Shown here piece by piece: positions 11,455 to 23,710 of a stretch of 64,000 nucleotides of DNA. Both the position numbers and the translations under genes were made by a program. The notes under the pieces were generated by a model. That model saw only the letters and a program-made list of their open reading frames with translations, was not told the DNA's origin and did not search any database. Numbering within the stretch: the stretch's first letter is position 1; every line of letters begins with the position of its first letter. Origin of the DNA: Symbiodinium microadriaticum (taxonomy: Eukaryota > Sar > Dinophyceae > Suessiales > Symbiodiniaceae); the NCBI GenBank assembly GCA_001939145.1, contig LSRX01000349.1, forward strand, positions 61,307-125,306, read 5' to 3'.

Positions 11455-13651
11455 GAAATCGTCCCCGCCACGGCTGAGGAGGTCTCGTGGATTCAGGAGG
11501 TCCTGGACGGCACCTACAAGAAGAAGTCCACGCGAGACCGCTCGGGTGGTCCGCTAGCAGATCGCTTTGTCGTGGTTTCCGCTTTGAGATCGGAGCATCC
11601 AGGCCAGCTCAGTCAAGAGTAGAAGACCTTGTGGGCTTTGCAAATCTTGGCACATGTGACAGGCTTGTGGGACAAGTTTGCAGAAAAAAGAAACAAGGTG
11701 GCTTGTACGAAAGATGGGGATGGCCATCTTAGTGCGCTATTTCTCGCTGAAACATCTCGCCGAGGTGGCCACGGACATCAAGAAGCGCAGTACTGTTGAG
11801 ATTGTGGAGCCGAAGACGATGAAAGCTTGCAGCGCCTTTCAAGAGAGGCCAGCAGAGTGAGGAAGAGAGGCTTCAAGCAAGACTCAACTGTAGCGGGCCT
11901 CCAGGTGCACGCATCCACGCCTTGGCAACCCAACCAACGAGGCCTTCAGAGTGAGGAAGCTGGCCTTGTCGTTCCCTGCTCTCCCTGCGAGGCGTATCTT
12001 TTCCACGGGTCGAATCCCACTTCCGCAATTTCGATCTTGAGCACTTCTTTCAAAGTGGATTTTGCCGGCGCAGCTGTTGGGACGATGTTTGGTCCTGGCG
12101 TCTGCCCGGCGGAGTTGTCAGCCTCGGGATGGTGCCCCAGTGGCCAGTGCTGCGCTGCCAGGTCTACTTGGCGGAGTCCTCTGCGAAGTCGGACGTACCT
12201 TGGCAGAAGTCCTGAGATCAGGAAGCCGCATCACCCCACGGCAAGGACTCTGTTGTTCTTACCTTTGTGAGGCCGTTGAGGCATTAAGAAAAAGGCAGAC
12301 AGAACCACATGCTATCACATGCTGCATACCGAGAAACCTTGCTGTAGAAGGCCAGCTGCTTTTGTCAATTGGGCTTGTCCTGTTTCGAAATCGGAATAGA
12401 TTACATAGCTTCTGCAGCATCGAGATGGGTTCCTGTTCGTGCCCCGCAAGGAATATGCGCGAGACGAAAATACGGGTGGTGCCTATGACGGCCTCTTCGC
12501 AGTGCTGCTTTGCAGGGTCGTTGTTGGAAGCTCGTACGTGCTTCAGCTGCAAGAGTTTCTTGGGCATCTGTACGATGCAGACTGCCTTGTCGTCCTCCGG
12601 CAAGTGCATTTCAGGTTGTGGAGAAGCCTGGAGACTACACAGAAGCTTGGCTTGTTTGCGCGGACGCTGTCTGTTGGATTACTCTTGTCTAACCATCTGA
12701 CAGTGTCTTGCACCGCTCAGACAGTCTCAGGAAAAGTGTACGTCTGGTGAGTTCGACAGCGTTGTCGGGGATCGTGAAAAAGCAGTCGGTACGTTTCGAG
12801 ACCCTCGGCTGCGAAGTTGGTAGAAAGACCCAGTCACACAGAACTGCAAGAGAAAAGCACTGGTTGCGCATGCCGTCATTATCCGTCATTGCAGGAGTTT
12901 ATTGTCTTCGACGAAGCCTCCATCTATCCAGAGTGCCCGTCAAAAGTTCAGTCAGTCTGGTGCCCCCGAGAGACAGACTCGTGTCGAGGTACGTGGCTTT
13001 CTACCGCAGAGAGTACAAAGATGGACCTCCTCCAACAAAAACGCCGACGCCGGCACCTTCCTCGTATGCACCTGCACAGCACGCAAGCCTGGCATGTTTG
13101 CATTACGAGCGACACGTAAGAGCTTCACTTGGAGCCTGCCTGCAAGTCAGTGGTCATTGTAGCTTGCAAGAAAGAGCAGAGCATTCTCGCCGTCCCATAC
13201 TGCCTGCACTGATTCTGTGGCAGGCAATGCCTGGTGAAGCGCGGACGATGCAGGTGCGCGGGTGGCTGTGGGCTTGACAGCCTTTTGAATCCCAATGCCC
13301 GGCTCAGTTTGCTTGCTGTCTTTCCAACTGCCACTGTGCTGGAAGCGTCAAGCTGGGACCTTGCTCTCAGCAGTCGTGGACACAAAGCTTTATATGATGC
13401 TGCTGTGGTCTCGGAATCCTTCCGCTCCGGCAAGCCTGGCCAGGTGCAAATCCCGGAGGGTGTGGAGCCTGGAGCCCGGATTCAGTGCAAGGCGCCTTGG
13501 GGCGATGCTTGGCCGGAGATGACGGCGACCATTAGGTTTGTGGTGTTCGTGCTTGATGCATGGCTTGTGATGGTCTGCAGCTGAGGACACGCTGGAGGTT
13601 GTAGTTACCGAAGGGATGACTCCGGGGCAGCTCATTACAATAAGCGCGTAA
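11455..13651 (+). CDS. PARP-type ADP-ribosyltransferase catalytic part and C-terminus
   Basis: Exons join into a PARP catalytic domain, which transfers ADP-ribose from NAD+ to proteins or nucleic acids. Exon 11,455-11,602 carries a lead-in with STRDRSGGPLADRF; a GC-AG intron (11,603-11,662) joins it to LWDKFAEKRNKV. The exon ending at 12,099 holds EAYLFHGSNPTSA and GTMFGPG; a GT-AG intron (12,100-12,161) leads to VYLAESSAKSD (12,162-12,194); then 12,451 onward gives EYARDENTGGAYDGLFAVLL and CRVVVGSSYV. About 12,729-12,799 gives SGEFDSVVGDREKAVGTFR; a GA-AG intron (12,800-12,894) leads to EFIVFDEASIYPE, and 12,989 onward gives YVAFYRREYKDGPPP. The His (LFHG), Tyr (VYLAE) and Glu (REFIVFD) line up with the H-Y-E triad of active PARPs. 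The last exons (about 13,424-13,540 and 13,575-13,651) encode PEGVEPGARIQCKAPWG and a related EGMTPGQLITISA, then TAA. A few linking exons (about 11,770-11,950) are unresolved. Confidence 0.82.
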
Positions 13652-13893
13652 TTACTGCGCGCCTGAGCCTAGGGATTCGCACAAAGAGGCGCTGCGAGTT
13701 TGTCCGTAGTTGTGCGGACGAACCGTTTTACTGTCCCCTGTCATGAAATGACATTGGTGGATGCTTCGGGCATGGATTCCTGAAGGGATTCCAGTCTGGT
13801 GACCGGCCACATTCTGTTTGCACATGCTGAGCATGCTTTTCCACACCTCAGAGATGAACAAACATCGGTGGTATTGGTCTAGCACACCGTGCA

Positions 13894-15204
13894 ATCGTAA
13901 GGAGAGCTCGTGATAGCCAAGTAGTTGCAGTCAGTTTGCATGAACTGCTTTGCCAGGAGCTTCAGAAGCAGTTGAATGAGGAGAAGAACAAGAATCGAAC
14001 TCTGGAGGATCAGCGTGTCTCTCAGAAAGCCCTCAGCCGTCGCATCCGGTGAACTTTGGCGTTGGTCTTGTCTTTTTTGGCAATGGGGGGGGGAAGACGC
14101 TTGCAAGGTACAAGCACCGAGTTGCATCTTTTGCCATCCCCGCCATGTTTGCTGGAACTTTGTGGTGTCGAGTCGCAGTCTTTGCAGAGGTCCGAAACGG
14201 AGCATCGTACTTGTCAGGTCAAGCGTGAGAAGGCGACTATGTGACCCAGCTTAATTCCGCACCTTTTGAAAGGGTTCTGCTGGTTTCGGTAATGCCGGGT
14301 TGAAGAGTCTCTGGTACCGCAGAGCAATCTCCAGCCCCGAGTACCTAGAGTTCCTAGGTCGCATGCAACAGCGAACACGCGGCGAGGTAAACCTAATCCA
14401 GTTTAGGATCTCGGGTTGATGGGTTTACAGTTTTGCGGTGGCCGCTACTGTGGGAAAATCACTACGTGCGGAACCGCGGAAACTTCGAAGTCAGCAGCCC
14501 CTGTCGAGTGAGCCTTGGCCTGGTCTGGATGTAGGGGCCATCATCGAATCTTGCTCTCAGCCTTGGACCAAAATGGTGAAAAAAGCCGGCGAGAGCCGGA
14601 CGAGCTCCTATCTCCCGAGGAGTGCGGCCATGCGAAGATACAGATGGTAGTTGATCTAAAGCTCCTTGAGCCATAACTTACTTGAAAGGCCAACAGCTAA
14701 ATATCCTTGAGCCATAACTGATATGAAGGGCCAACAGTTAAATATGCCTTCGCGAAAGTTTGGCGATGGTGCCGCTAAAGTTAGTTATTCTTTTGCGAAA
14801 GTTATTTGTTTAGCCTACTTGCCGTAATTTTGCCATTTTGACTATTATTACAATGACGATTTCTGTTGCTAGTACTAGTGCTATGACTTTGACTATTGCT
14901 ATTACTATTATTGTTGCTTTTGCTACTTTTGTTGTGGATGTTGTTGTTACTGTTACGATTATTGCTACTGTTATCACTATTATTACTATTCTTTTTTTGT
15001 TTACTATGATTGCCATTATCCTTCTTATCATCATTATTGTTATTGTTACTACTGTTGTTGCTAATTTTGCTATTGTTGCAATTCTTCTTGTTATTACTCG
15101 TACGATTGTTATCATTACTGTTATTACTAACATCACCACTTATCATGCTCTTGCGACTGCAACTGGTACTGCTGTTACTACTCCTGCTGCTGCTGCTGCT
15201 GCTG

Positions 15205-15245
<41 letters not shown>

Positions 15246-18200
15246 ACTGCTGCTACTGCTACTGTTACTACCGCACCTATTACCACTACCTGCCGTACCT
15301 ACTACCCGCAACCTTATACGACCTACCGCCGACGGCTAAAACCTCCCACCTATTACGTCCTACCTACGATTGCTGCCGATTGCTACTGCCCCGGCTCACG
15401 CTATGTAGCGCCTCGTAGGTCGATCCTAATTAAAAAAGTGTAAGCAGCGACAGACCGAAAAATTCGGTTCCAGTGCAGGGTTTAGCGCGTAAGTTCCGCG
15501 TAAGTGACATTCAAGCGTCAAGTCGACGTAGCCAGATCAAGGCCACCCCTCCAATGGACATTGTTGGTGTATTTCACGAGTGGCTGGCGAAAGGGGCACC
15601 TCCTAGGACTTGTGGCAAACTGAGCAGTGTGGAAGAGAGACACCGGCACAGAAACATATTACCAAACCGGGTCTCCGTGTGCTGTGTTGAAAGATACCGA
15701 AACTTGGGCCTGCGCATGCCTCGACAAATCGAGAACTCTAATGCTACGTTTGGAGATGATTGGGGTTGATTTCTAACTTTCGATTCAACAAGAAAGAGTT
15801 AAAGCTTGGATGCAACAGCAATAGCATTGCCAGAGCTTCCTGTCCATTCCGGCAGACACCATTGCCTTCCCATCGACCCGACTGGGAAAGTGTGGCTAAG
15901 GAACAAGATAGAAGCGCTCGAGAAACGGCTGCTCGAGGGTGCGGAGAATGACGAGCACAGCATCTCGGTAAATCTGATGCCGCAGGGTGCTTCGAACGAT
16001 TCAGCCGAAATTCTGTCCAGCTGGGGGGTAGATGCTGGACTCACGCATCCAGTCTGTTTGTCAAGGCAAGCGCATGGAAGCCATTGGCAACATGCATAGA
16101 AGCGCCCGAGCCTCGAGAGTGAAGTCGCGGAATCGGGGCAAATCATGTGAATATCGGGCCTTGTCTATAATTTGGATTCAGGTGATCACCGGGCTGGAGT
16201 GCATCCAAACCAATACGGCAAAGATCCTCCAGGCTTTGATCATCCGACTTCGCAGGCATGCGTGGATGCTGTGCACGTTCCCAGGACCAGGAGAAGGACT
16301 TGATGCGCGCCTTCAGAGCAAGGCTGCAGGAGGTCTCCAAGGCCAGGACGATCGCATGTAGAGATGGCAAAAACGGGACACATGGCACAACGAGGAGATA
16401 CGAAGAAGCAGGGAAATAGACAGCTTGGTAAAGTAAATAGTAAACTAGAAGGATATGTTCATACATTGATCTCCTGTGTTTGCTCGATGGTGAAGGGGCT
16501 TTCGGGGGTCAAGAGAGCCTCCAATCCATTCTGGACCGGAAGCCAAGTGAAACTCTTCCTACTGAGAGCACTGCCTGTTGTAGGATCTGACCCGTCCGCA
16601 TCGGTGGTTCGGGCTTAGGTTGAGGATGGATACAATTATATGTCACCGCCACCGCAGTCGCCATCCTAACCCAACGCATCCCAACACCGCATGTCTCATA
16701 CTCCACCACAGGCATATGCACCAACCCAATCCTACAGCTCCACCCCAGATATCCAACTATTGCTCTAGATCCTCAATCTCGGTCGATGTCGCGGGGTCTA
16801 GCAGCTGCATGGGCTCACATTCTAATCTAAGCTCGTCGGAGACTCCGCGCTTTGAGGACTTGGAGGCGCAGCGCAGCAGAAAAGATTGAAGAGGCGCAGC
16901 GCAGCAGAAAAGATTGAAGAGGCGCAGCGCAGCAGAAAAGATTGAAGAGGCGCAGCGCAGCAGAAAAGGCGAGCACTCCACCGAGCTGCGGGCCTGGACG
17001 GGAAGCTTCAAGAAAAGGCGAAGGCGCCTTTTTTTTTTCAGAGTGAACGGTGACTGAGGCAGCAGGCGCACCATCGAAGGGTGGTCCATGCCTCGTCGAG
17101 TTCTGGTCCCTCGCAGCCTCGCAGCCTGTGCTTTTGTTTGTAAGGTTGCCGAGTTGCACAAAACGCAGGAGAGTATGCATTATGACATTCAGCGACACGG
17201 CCGTTTGCCCGTAAAGATCGGTTTGTTGTGCCCTAGACTCTTGATTGAGGGACGAGACATCTGCACAGGAGTTAGCTCAGACCTTCGACAAGAAGAACCA
17301 GCAGCTTACAGCTGAAAATGCGAAGCCCCGCCCTCGCCCGCTGTGCAGAGACCCAGCTGTTTCCGAAGCTTGGCACCCGAGGCTGCAGGAAAAGCTGAGG
17401 ACGCGTGAGGACGACCGCAAAGCGCTGCTACGTGAACTCGTCCTCTCCAGGAGCGCACGGTGACACATACGTAGTCACACTGTGCAGCACCATGGTGCAC
17501 CGACCTAGGCAGAGCCCACCTCTCAAGTTTTGTCTAAATGCTGCAGGCATATTTCGATCGAAGCCCCTCATGACATGCTTTTCGCAGCAGCGGGTCTCGA
17601 ATCTTGCCCCCAGGAAGGAAGTCCAAGCGCTGAAGTCGCAGCAGACTTCTGGTGCGAAGCCTGCCAGGACCCAAGCGCTTGACTCCAGGGGCAGTTGCGC
17701 TTCCTTTGGATTTTGACAACATTTGGCCAGCCTGCCATGACCCCAACCTCTTGCTTCTGGGCGCTCAACAAAGATTCACATGCGAAAGTACTCGAGAGAA
17801 GTGAAGCTCACGGTATGAGTGGGTTTCTGCAGGCATGTGGAAAAGTAAACAATGCCGCTCCGGAGGCTCATGTCGCATGAACCCGGCAAAAGACACCCAA
17901 CAGGCTTTGTGTTTCCCAGAGGCCCGGAAACATTCGCAGGCTCCCGATTTAACTGTACCGAGACTGTTTAGTAACCACTTGGAGCCTGCATCATGCACAT
18001 CACGACCAGGCACGCCCCTGTGCCGAGGCCGAAGTGCCTGAAGCCAAGGAGGCAGAGCCCAAGCCCAACAGGTGCTGATCTGAGGGCTCTTGAGGCTTCG
18101 GGCTTCCTAGTTGTTGAGTTCCACAGGCTTTCTGATAGGTGGAGGTGTTGCAACTGTCGCACTGCCATGGTTGCCACCGAAGCGCAGACCATGTTGTCTC

Positions 18201-20030
18201 GGACATTTACCATGCTGCGGAAGTTGTGCCGCAATTACGTCTGTCTGTGAGGTAAACATTGACAGTTTGCCATCGCACCTCCCTGCACCTCCGCCTTTGC
18301 TACCGTCGAACACAGACTCGACATTGCGTGACATGGCATGCTCACGACAGTAGGTTCGCATCCTGCACCAGGGTGTGAGGGGACTTCTGTGCAGTGGTTC
18401 GATGTCCGTCGTCCTGCAGGCGGAGTTTCTCTCAAAAGCAGATAGATCAAGCGAGGCTTCAGCAAACGCCGGGGCCTGAAGCAGTTCACGAAGGAGGCGA
18501 CTTTGCTATCCGATCAGCTGTTTCTGCCCAGGCATAACAAGCAGTACGAAAGGGAGGCTGGATGCCGGCGAAAGAGAGGCTAGAACGAGACATGGCCATC
18601 GCGATTTGGCAGGTAGCTTTGCGGGAGGCAGCTTTAAAGCTGAAGCGAATGGTGGATGCTGCCAGCACCTCAGCGCGGCGTAGCAAGGCGGTCGCACAGA
18701 GGGATGCGAAAAGTAGGCGTCGTCAGACCGATGTTTTGTATTCAGCCGTGCTCCTGTGCGATGGGCAATCCGAGGAGCGGCGAACTGTCGTGGCGCTGAA
18801 GCAGCAACAGGTGGTCGAGAGAAGGGAAGGGACGGCGAGCAATCAATTTGTTCGGAGCCGCCCAGCCAGGCTGACATGTTGCAGCAAAGAACGGAGCTGG
18901 AGGTCCTGCTCCGACAAAGCTTGGATGATGTGAAGGCATCGTCGCATGTCATATCATGTTATGATGGAGCAAGCAGATAAGCAGAGCCTTTGGGCACAAA
19001 ATGGTGCGAGCCACTTCGCAGGCAGAAATCCTGCGGCCGCGCTCTCGTCTGATATCAATTGGCGCAAATGCATTCGTCCAGAGAACGGTGGCCGCTGCCC
19101 TGAGGACGCAGATGCAGGAGGAGGGGAAGGACCGACGGCTGTTGACAGTGCACCTTTCACGGCTTTGGCATGCCTTGCGTCGCTGCAGGACGCGACCGTC
19201 CCGGGAGGTTCTAGCCCACCTCTGGCATCAGTGTCCTGGGCCTTAAAGTGCAGTCCGCTTGCAGCAGCGACGGAGGGGCTCCTGCTCTGGTATCGTGCAT
19301 GCTCCGCGAAAGGTCTGTTCACGAGCTGAGTGCCCAAGACCGCGAGCGGGCCGAGTGCTTATACTGAGCCCAACGGATCCCTTTCAGCCCCGCAGCTCTG
19401 GGCCAAACCAAACGGGGGGTCCTTCTCAGGTCCTGGAGCTCCTCCTCTCGCAGCAGCGGGTCGTCCTCTCCTCAGTCACTGCAAATTGCAAGCATTGCAA
19501 GCGCAAGTGCAGACTGCATGTGGCCCCCAGGTGCAGCTGCTTTATCAGAAGACTTTTCCTCAGGAGCCTGCCAATCCTCCAGCCGCTCGATTGCAACCTT
19601 GAAAGTCACAAGCAGCAGCTACAATCTCATGATGCTTGCAGGCCTCTGCTCCTTCTCAGAGTGCTGCGTTCTCAGAACACCGCGAGCTCGTGTGCTTGGG
19701 CACTCGGCGTTGATAAGTGCATAACGCCAAAGCGACTCAGTCGATTTTGAGGTGAAATAATCAGGCGCTAAGCAGAGGCTGAGGTGCCTTAAGCCATGGA
19801 GAGGCAGCACTGTGCAGGAGCGAGTTTGCGGCGGAACAGAGTTCCTGAAAATTGTAGCAGGGCAATGCAAAGCAAGTTCTGTTTGCAATCTTGCAGTGAA
19901 GCGGGCGAGTGTTGGGCAAGCTACTGTGGCAAGCGCGGTTGCAGAAGTCGCAGCAGAGGCCGCAGCGGGTGATGAGTTTGCATGGCTGGGTGACATCATC
20001 CCATCCGACGAGGGCGAAGTCGGCCCTTAG
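13894..20030 (+). CDS. Multi-exon coiled-coil protein (or two adjacent ones)
   Basis: A series of plus-strand frames encodes heptad-like helices without a recognised domain. They lie near 13,945-14,052 (ELQKQLNEEKNKNRTLEDQR), 14,160-14,245 (LQRSETEHRTCQVKREKA), 15,887-15,948 (LRNKIEALEKRLLE), 16,285-16,355 (DLMRAFRARLQEVSKA), 17,266-17,319 joined to 17,389-17,455, 18,480-18,700 and 18,880-18,950 (ADMLQQRTELEVLLRQSLDD). The 17,320-17,388 intron is GC-AG and joins in phase to give a continuous coil (KNQQLTAENEKLRTREDDRK). The last open piece ends with an acidic tail (EFAWLGDIIPSDEGEVGP) and a stop at 20,028-20,030. A long degenerate trinucleotide array and a 28-bp tandem repeat would lie in its introns. 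Whether this is one gene or two is not settled. Confidence 0.5.
14664..14745. repeat. Tandem duplication, 41-bp unit, two copies
   Basis: Two adjacent copies of a 41-bp unit begin at 14,664 and 14,705, both with CCTTGAGCCATAACT and both ending near CAACAG(C/T)TAAATAT. They differ at several positions. They lie just upstream of the trinucleotide array. Confidence 0.85.
14820..15265. repeat. Degenerate trinucleotide array, ATT/ACT grading into GCT
   Basis: About 450 bases show strong three-base periodicity with T in every third position (ATT, ACT, GTT, GCT words), grading into GCT/ACT-rich sequence at the right end (about 15,180-15,260). Open frames on both strands here encode only Ser/Asn or Leu/Ile/Thr runs and are by-products of the repeat, so I do not call genes. 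Confidence 0.85.
16863..16968. repeat. 28-bp tandem repeat, about 3.8 copies
   Basis: Copies start at 16,863, 16,891, 16,919 and 16,947. The unit starts GAGGCGCAGCGCAGCAGAAA and ends AGATTGAA; the last copy is cut after 22 bases. The copies look identical, which points to recent expansion. Because 28 is not a multiple of 3 the array shifts frame from copy to copy and is unlikely to be coding. Confidence 0.95.
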
Positions 20031-20369
20031 AAACTACTGGGAAGCGCTTCAGCACAGCAGGTCTATCTTTCCAGGACGCACCCTCTCAGGGACAGGTTTC
20101 CGCCATATCCCACAACGTCTCACTTCTGTGTCACCCTCGAAGACTTGGTGTCGACTCCACATGATTTATATATAGGGCCTAAAAGCTATTGACCCAGAAA
20201 AGGAGTGTAGGATTGGTCTGGACGCCAGATGACGCCAGGCTCTCCGCAGAAAATGCGCGCACTCTCAGGTACGAGCCGGTACTTGACGCAAACTTGTGAC
20301 ATGTGAGCTGCTCTGTCGAAATGAAGGCAGCAGGTCGTCTTAGCAGTTAGAAAGCTATTGCTTCGGCGA

Positions 20370-23300
20370 TGCCATGGCGGGCGCCGAGAGCTTCAGCTCG
20401 CTTGTGAGCTGGGTCTGCCATGATTCTGATCTCGCTTTCCTTGGCCATCTTGGCGTGCTGGTTGCATCCACGGCACAGGCTGTCTGTAGACCTTCTAGAG
20501 CGTTTCGTGGATCTAAGGTTTGTGGTCTGGGGTTGGGCAGAGGACCGCTCTCGAGATTCCGCTCCTCTCAGTTGCAGCCTGCATTGCTTCGAGGAGGGAC
20601 CTTCGACTCGAAGCGTGTTCTCTACGTGCACGCTCGAGATGGTTTAGAGGACAAGCTGGAGCCTGATGACATCGGGGCCTGCCTGGCCCTGCCGGTGTCG
20701 ACCCTCCGAAAGGCGACGCTCACAGCGATTTCGGACATCTTGAAGAAGCTCGGGGAAGTGATGGACACGTCTGCCGAAAGAGGCCAGGAGCGCTTCCTCC
20801 TCTTCGCAGCCCTCGAGCTCACCAGCGCTGGAGCCACTAAGCCCTTTTTTAGTAGAGAGTTGGGCCGCATATCTCGCTGCGCAAGCTCGCGCCGCAAGCT
20901 CGCGTGTCTTTGAGGTTCGCCTGCTGGACGTGACGTACCTTCACTACTGTGAGCGGCTTGGCTGTGAGACCTGCGGGCTCAGCCGGAGCGCGGAGTCGGA
21001 GGAGTCCGAGCCTGAGGCTTCCGCCGGATCCTTTCCAGGAGCACTCCGTTTGGAACGAAAAGACTCAGGTCCTCTTTGAGTTTGCTCCAGGCCTTCGGCC
21101 GGAAGGCTGCCGCTCTCTGCCATCTAGTTGAGTCCTCCGTCGCCCTGACGACGTCGACTCTGGAGATTCGCCAGAGGGAGCCGCCAATTATCCAGAGAAG
21201 AAGTGCGACACAGCAAGTTCGACACGCGCTGGAGGAGAGGGTGCCGACTAGACTGGCCTCAGGGGGGTGCTCGAGTCCATCAGACCATGAAGTAGAGGAG
21301 AATGACGTTGGGAGGAGTTGCTGACAGCAGACATCTCGGTGGGCCTGGAGGTACGATGGACGATCGTGGGGATAGGATAAATCAAAGAAAGCTCTCCTCG
21401 AGGAGCTTGCAGTTGTCTGTCAATCAACTCTTTCATCAATGAAGCTCTGGGTCCGCAAGCACTTTCAGGGCCTTTAGGTCTGATCAATCAATCGTTAATG
21501 GCATGTAGAAGGTCCCCCTCTTACTTGTGGACTGAGCGTAGTGGACTGAACGTACTTGAGTTAGGGCATGGCAGGCGGACCTCCCGTCACCTTAGTCATA
21601 GTCTTAAGGCCAGTTTTGTCAGAATAGGTGAGACATGTGCTTTGGTGTCGAGAGGTGTGTGTGTATATATATATATATGTGTTTATGCTGGCTTTCGGCG
21701 ATTACCGCTTCAGACCTTGCAGGGTTCGGATATGCAGCCTGATTGTTCCTTCCAGCTGGCAACGATCCAAAGAGACAGCGAGTTTCTCCTGCTCCCTCGT
21801 GCACTCTAGCTAGCTTTCGCAGCCACCTCTTGGGTTTGTCGTTCGTCCTGTGCAACTGTTTCGCTGGCATGGATGCGCAAAGTGCAAAGCTTGTCCTCAG
21901 CTTGATCCTGTTTGATACTTCAGTTTGCTTGCTTGCTGAAGGAGCTTCCTCGCGGTGACGAAGCGCTCATCAATGTGGGTGGCATAGTGGGCGCATGCCT
22001 CAAATGCATCTAGGTGGTGTTTCGTGTTCTACTTCCGTTGTTCGTGACTGTGCAAGGCCAGACCGTGCGGCTCATAATCTTACAGCTGCTGGACGCAATC
22101 CCAGACATGGCCTCCGAAGTTCGCCATCTGCCAAAAGGAGTGGATGTGGCCCTGCTGCCTGCTTATGAATGGCTTTGATGCAGACTGGAAGGAGTGCCAG
22201 CATGGTCGCAGCTCGCCGCCGCAGAGGTTCTGGAAGCGAGTGGAGCCAGCAGCGCCGCCGTGCAGGTCGGAGCCGCGAGCCCATGCGTCTGTTGGGCTCA
22301 AGTCAAGTGCTGTCACACGGAGAGTAGTCGAAAAACACTCCAGAGCTCTGGAGGAGATGCTGTTCCTTCTCCCGCTTCCAGCAGGCTGAGGCTAGGGTTC
22401 TGTAGGAGTGTGCGAGATGGGGATGCGACCAGGCTGGCCAGCGACCAGGGCATCGCCCCTCTGCGAGAAGCGCTTGCTGGAAAGCTCCGGACGAGGCGGA
22501 GAAAGAGGGAGGGCACGTAGAGGAATGAGAAGTCCAAAAGACAGACTGCCAGAGAAAGAGAGACTGCCCGAACAACAAAGACAGGCTTGCCGGTAAGGAC
22601 AGTTAGCAGAAGGATAAGGATCGGGTGGCAAAGGCGTGTGCCGTTGTGGGATCAGGCAAGAGATGGCAGGGGTGAGCAAGAGCCTGCTTGGCAGTGCACG
22701 CAGGAAGGGGAGGAGACAGAATCAGGAATCCTTCGTGCATAACAGACCCGCAGCAAGGCAGAGACCAAGCTCAAATTGCTTTCGCTCGAAGGGATGCGGC
22801 AGCCACGACCACTTGGCTGGGAGCCCCTTGGTCTAGCGATGGTTAGACGTGACCGTTCTCCTCTCTGCCGTTCCGTTGCAAGGGCTCCTTGTTTCGGATG
22901 TTGTGCCGGTGCTGAGGCGTCGCCGAGTCAGCTGCTGAAGATCATTGCGACTTCCGGGAGGTGTGGACCTTTGAATCCCGAGGTACCTTCAATGCTCAGC
23001 CTGGTCCGGCTGCCTTTGACCAAGTATGCTACCAGGCCGGTTCATCGCTCGTACGTGGCGGTGGGCCCCCAAGTTTTTTTTTGGTGAAGTCCTTTGAGAA
23101 AGATTGCCTGAGATTGCCTGAGATTGCCTGATGCTCTCTGACTTAGATTCGCCAAGCGGGTCGCTTCGGCCAGGAGGCGAGTTGTGAGGAATCCGTGGCT
23201 TGCCCTTGTTTTACCTCCAGCACACTCGCAGTCAAGTTCGTGTAATTCTCAGAACTTCTCTGCAGGAGTTACCTTGTCATTCATGGCAGTTGTGGGTTGC

Positions 23301-23710
23301 TTTGCCGAGCGTTCGATGCAAGACATCCTGAGCTCCCCGCTTGGGACGAGCACAGTGAGGCGACGACACCAAGATGGCCCGTTCGCACCGAGGTGGGGAT
23401 CCTCTACGACCCGACGCTCTGCCTTGACGACGAGCTGGGGCTCAGTGGAGTGGCGCGCGGGACTCCCCCGGGGCCCCGAAGAGGTCTGCATATATTATGA
23501 GACCCTAGGCTATAGGTCATGGGTCGTGGGCAGAGATATGGCGCAAGATGCGGAGACGTGAGCTTCCTAAGCATCCTTCTTGTGGCGTTGCCGACTGTGT
23601 CCGGCGAAGTGTGCCCACCGCCTCCGCAGATCTATTTTCTCACCATGGACCCGGAGATTGACGACCCTCTCTACGTCAGATGGATTGGGCGAGTGATCAC
23701 CTTGGCGTGA
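20370..23710 (+). CDS. Exon-like series, unrecognised protein(s)
   Basis: Several plus-strand frames look coding but match no family I know. At 20,600-20,870 a frame contains SKRVLYVHARDGLEDKLEPD followed by a helical region with STLRKATLTAISDILKKLGE. Around 20,985-21,060 and 21,150-21,240 are acidic Ser/Glu-rich pieces. At 22,078-22,185 a frame reads QLLDAIPDMASEVRHLPKGV; 22,408-22,520 reads ATRLASDQGIAPLREALAGK; 22,945-23,075 reads DFREVWTFESRGTFNAQPGP; 23,370-23,490 reads EVGILYDPTLCLDDELG; and 23,625-23,710 reads YFLTMDPEIDDPLYVRWIGR and ends in a stop. The strand and order suggest one or two genes between the coiled-coil gene and the next, but splice junctions were not resolved. Confidence 0.35.
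21655..21682. repeat. Compound (GT)n(AT)n microsatellite
   Basis: GT repeats pass directly into AT repeats and back to GT over about 28 bases. Confidence 0.9.
23101..23130. repeat. 10-bp tandem repeat, three copies
   Basis: AGATTGCCTG is repeated three times without change; the bases on either side continue the pattern for one or two positions. It is probably intronic or intergenic. Confidence 0.95.

Noticed and set aside
14664..14720. Possible spliced-leader relic (CTTGAGCCA, twice)
   Set aside because: It matches only nine bases of the reverse complement of the dinoflagellate spliced leader and then diverges (TAAC instead of AAAATGG). It is better explained as part of the 41-bp duplication.
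14802..15443. Long open frames on both strands in the trinucleotide array
   Set aside because: They are Ser/Asn, Ile/Thr or poly-Leu runs created by the three-base period.
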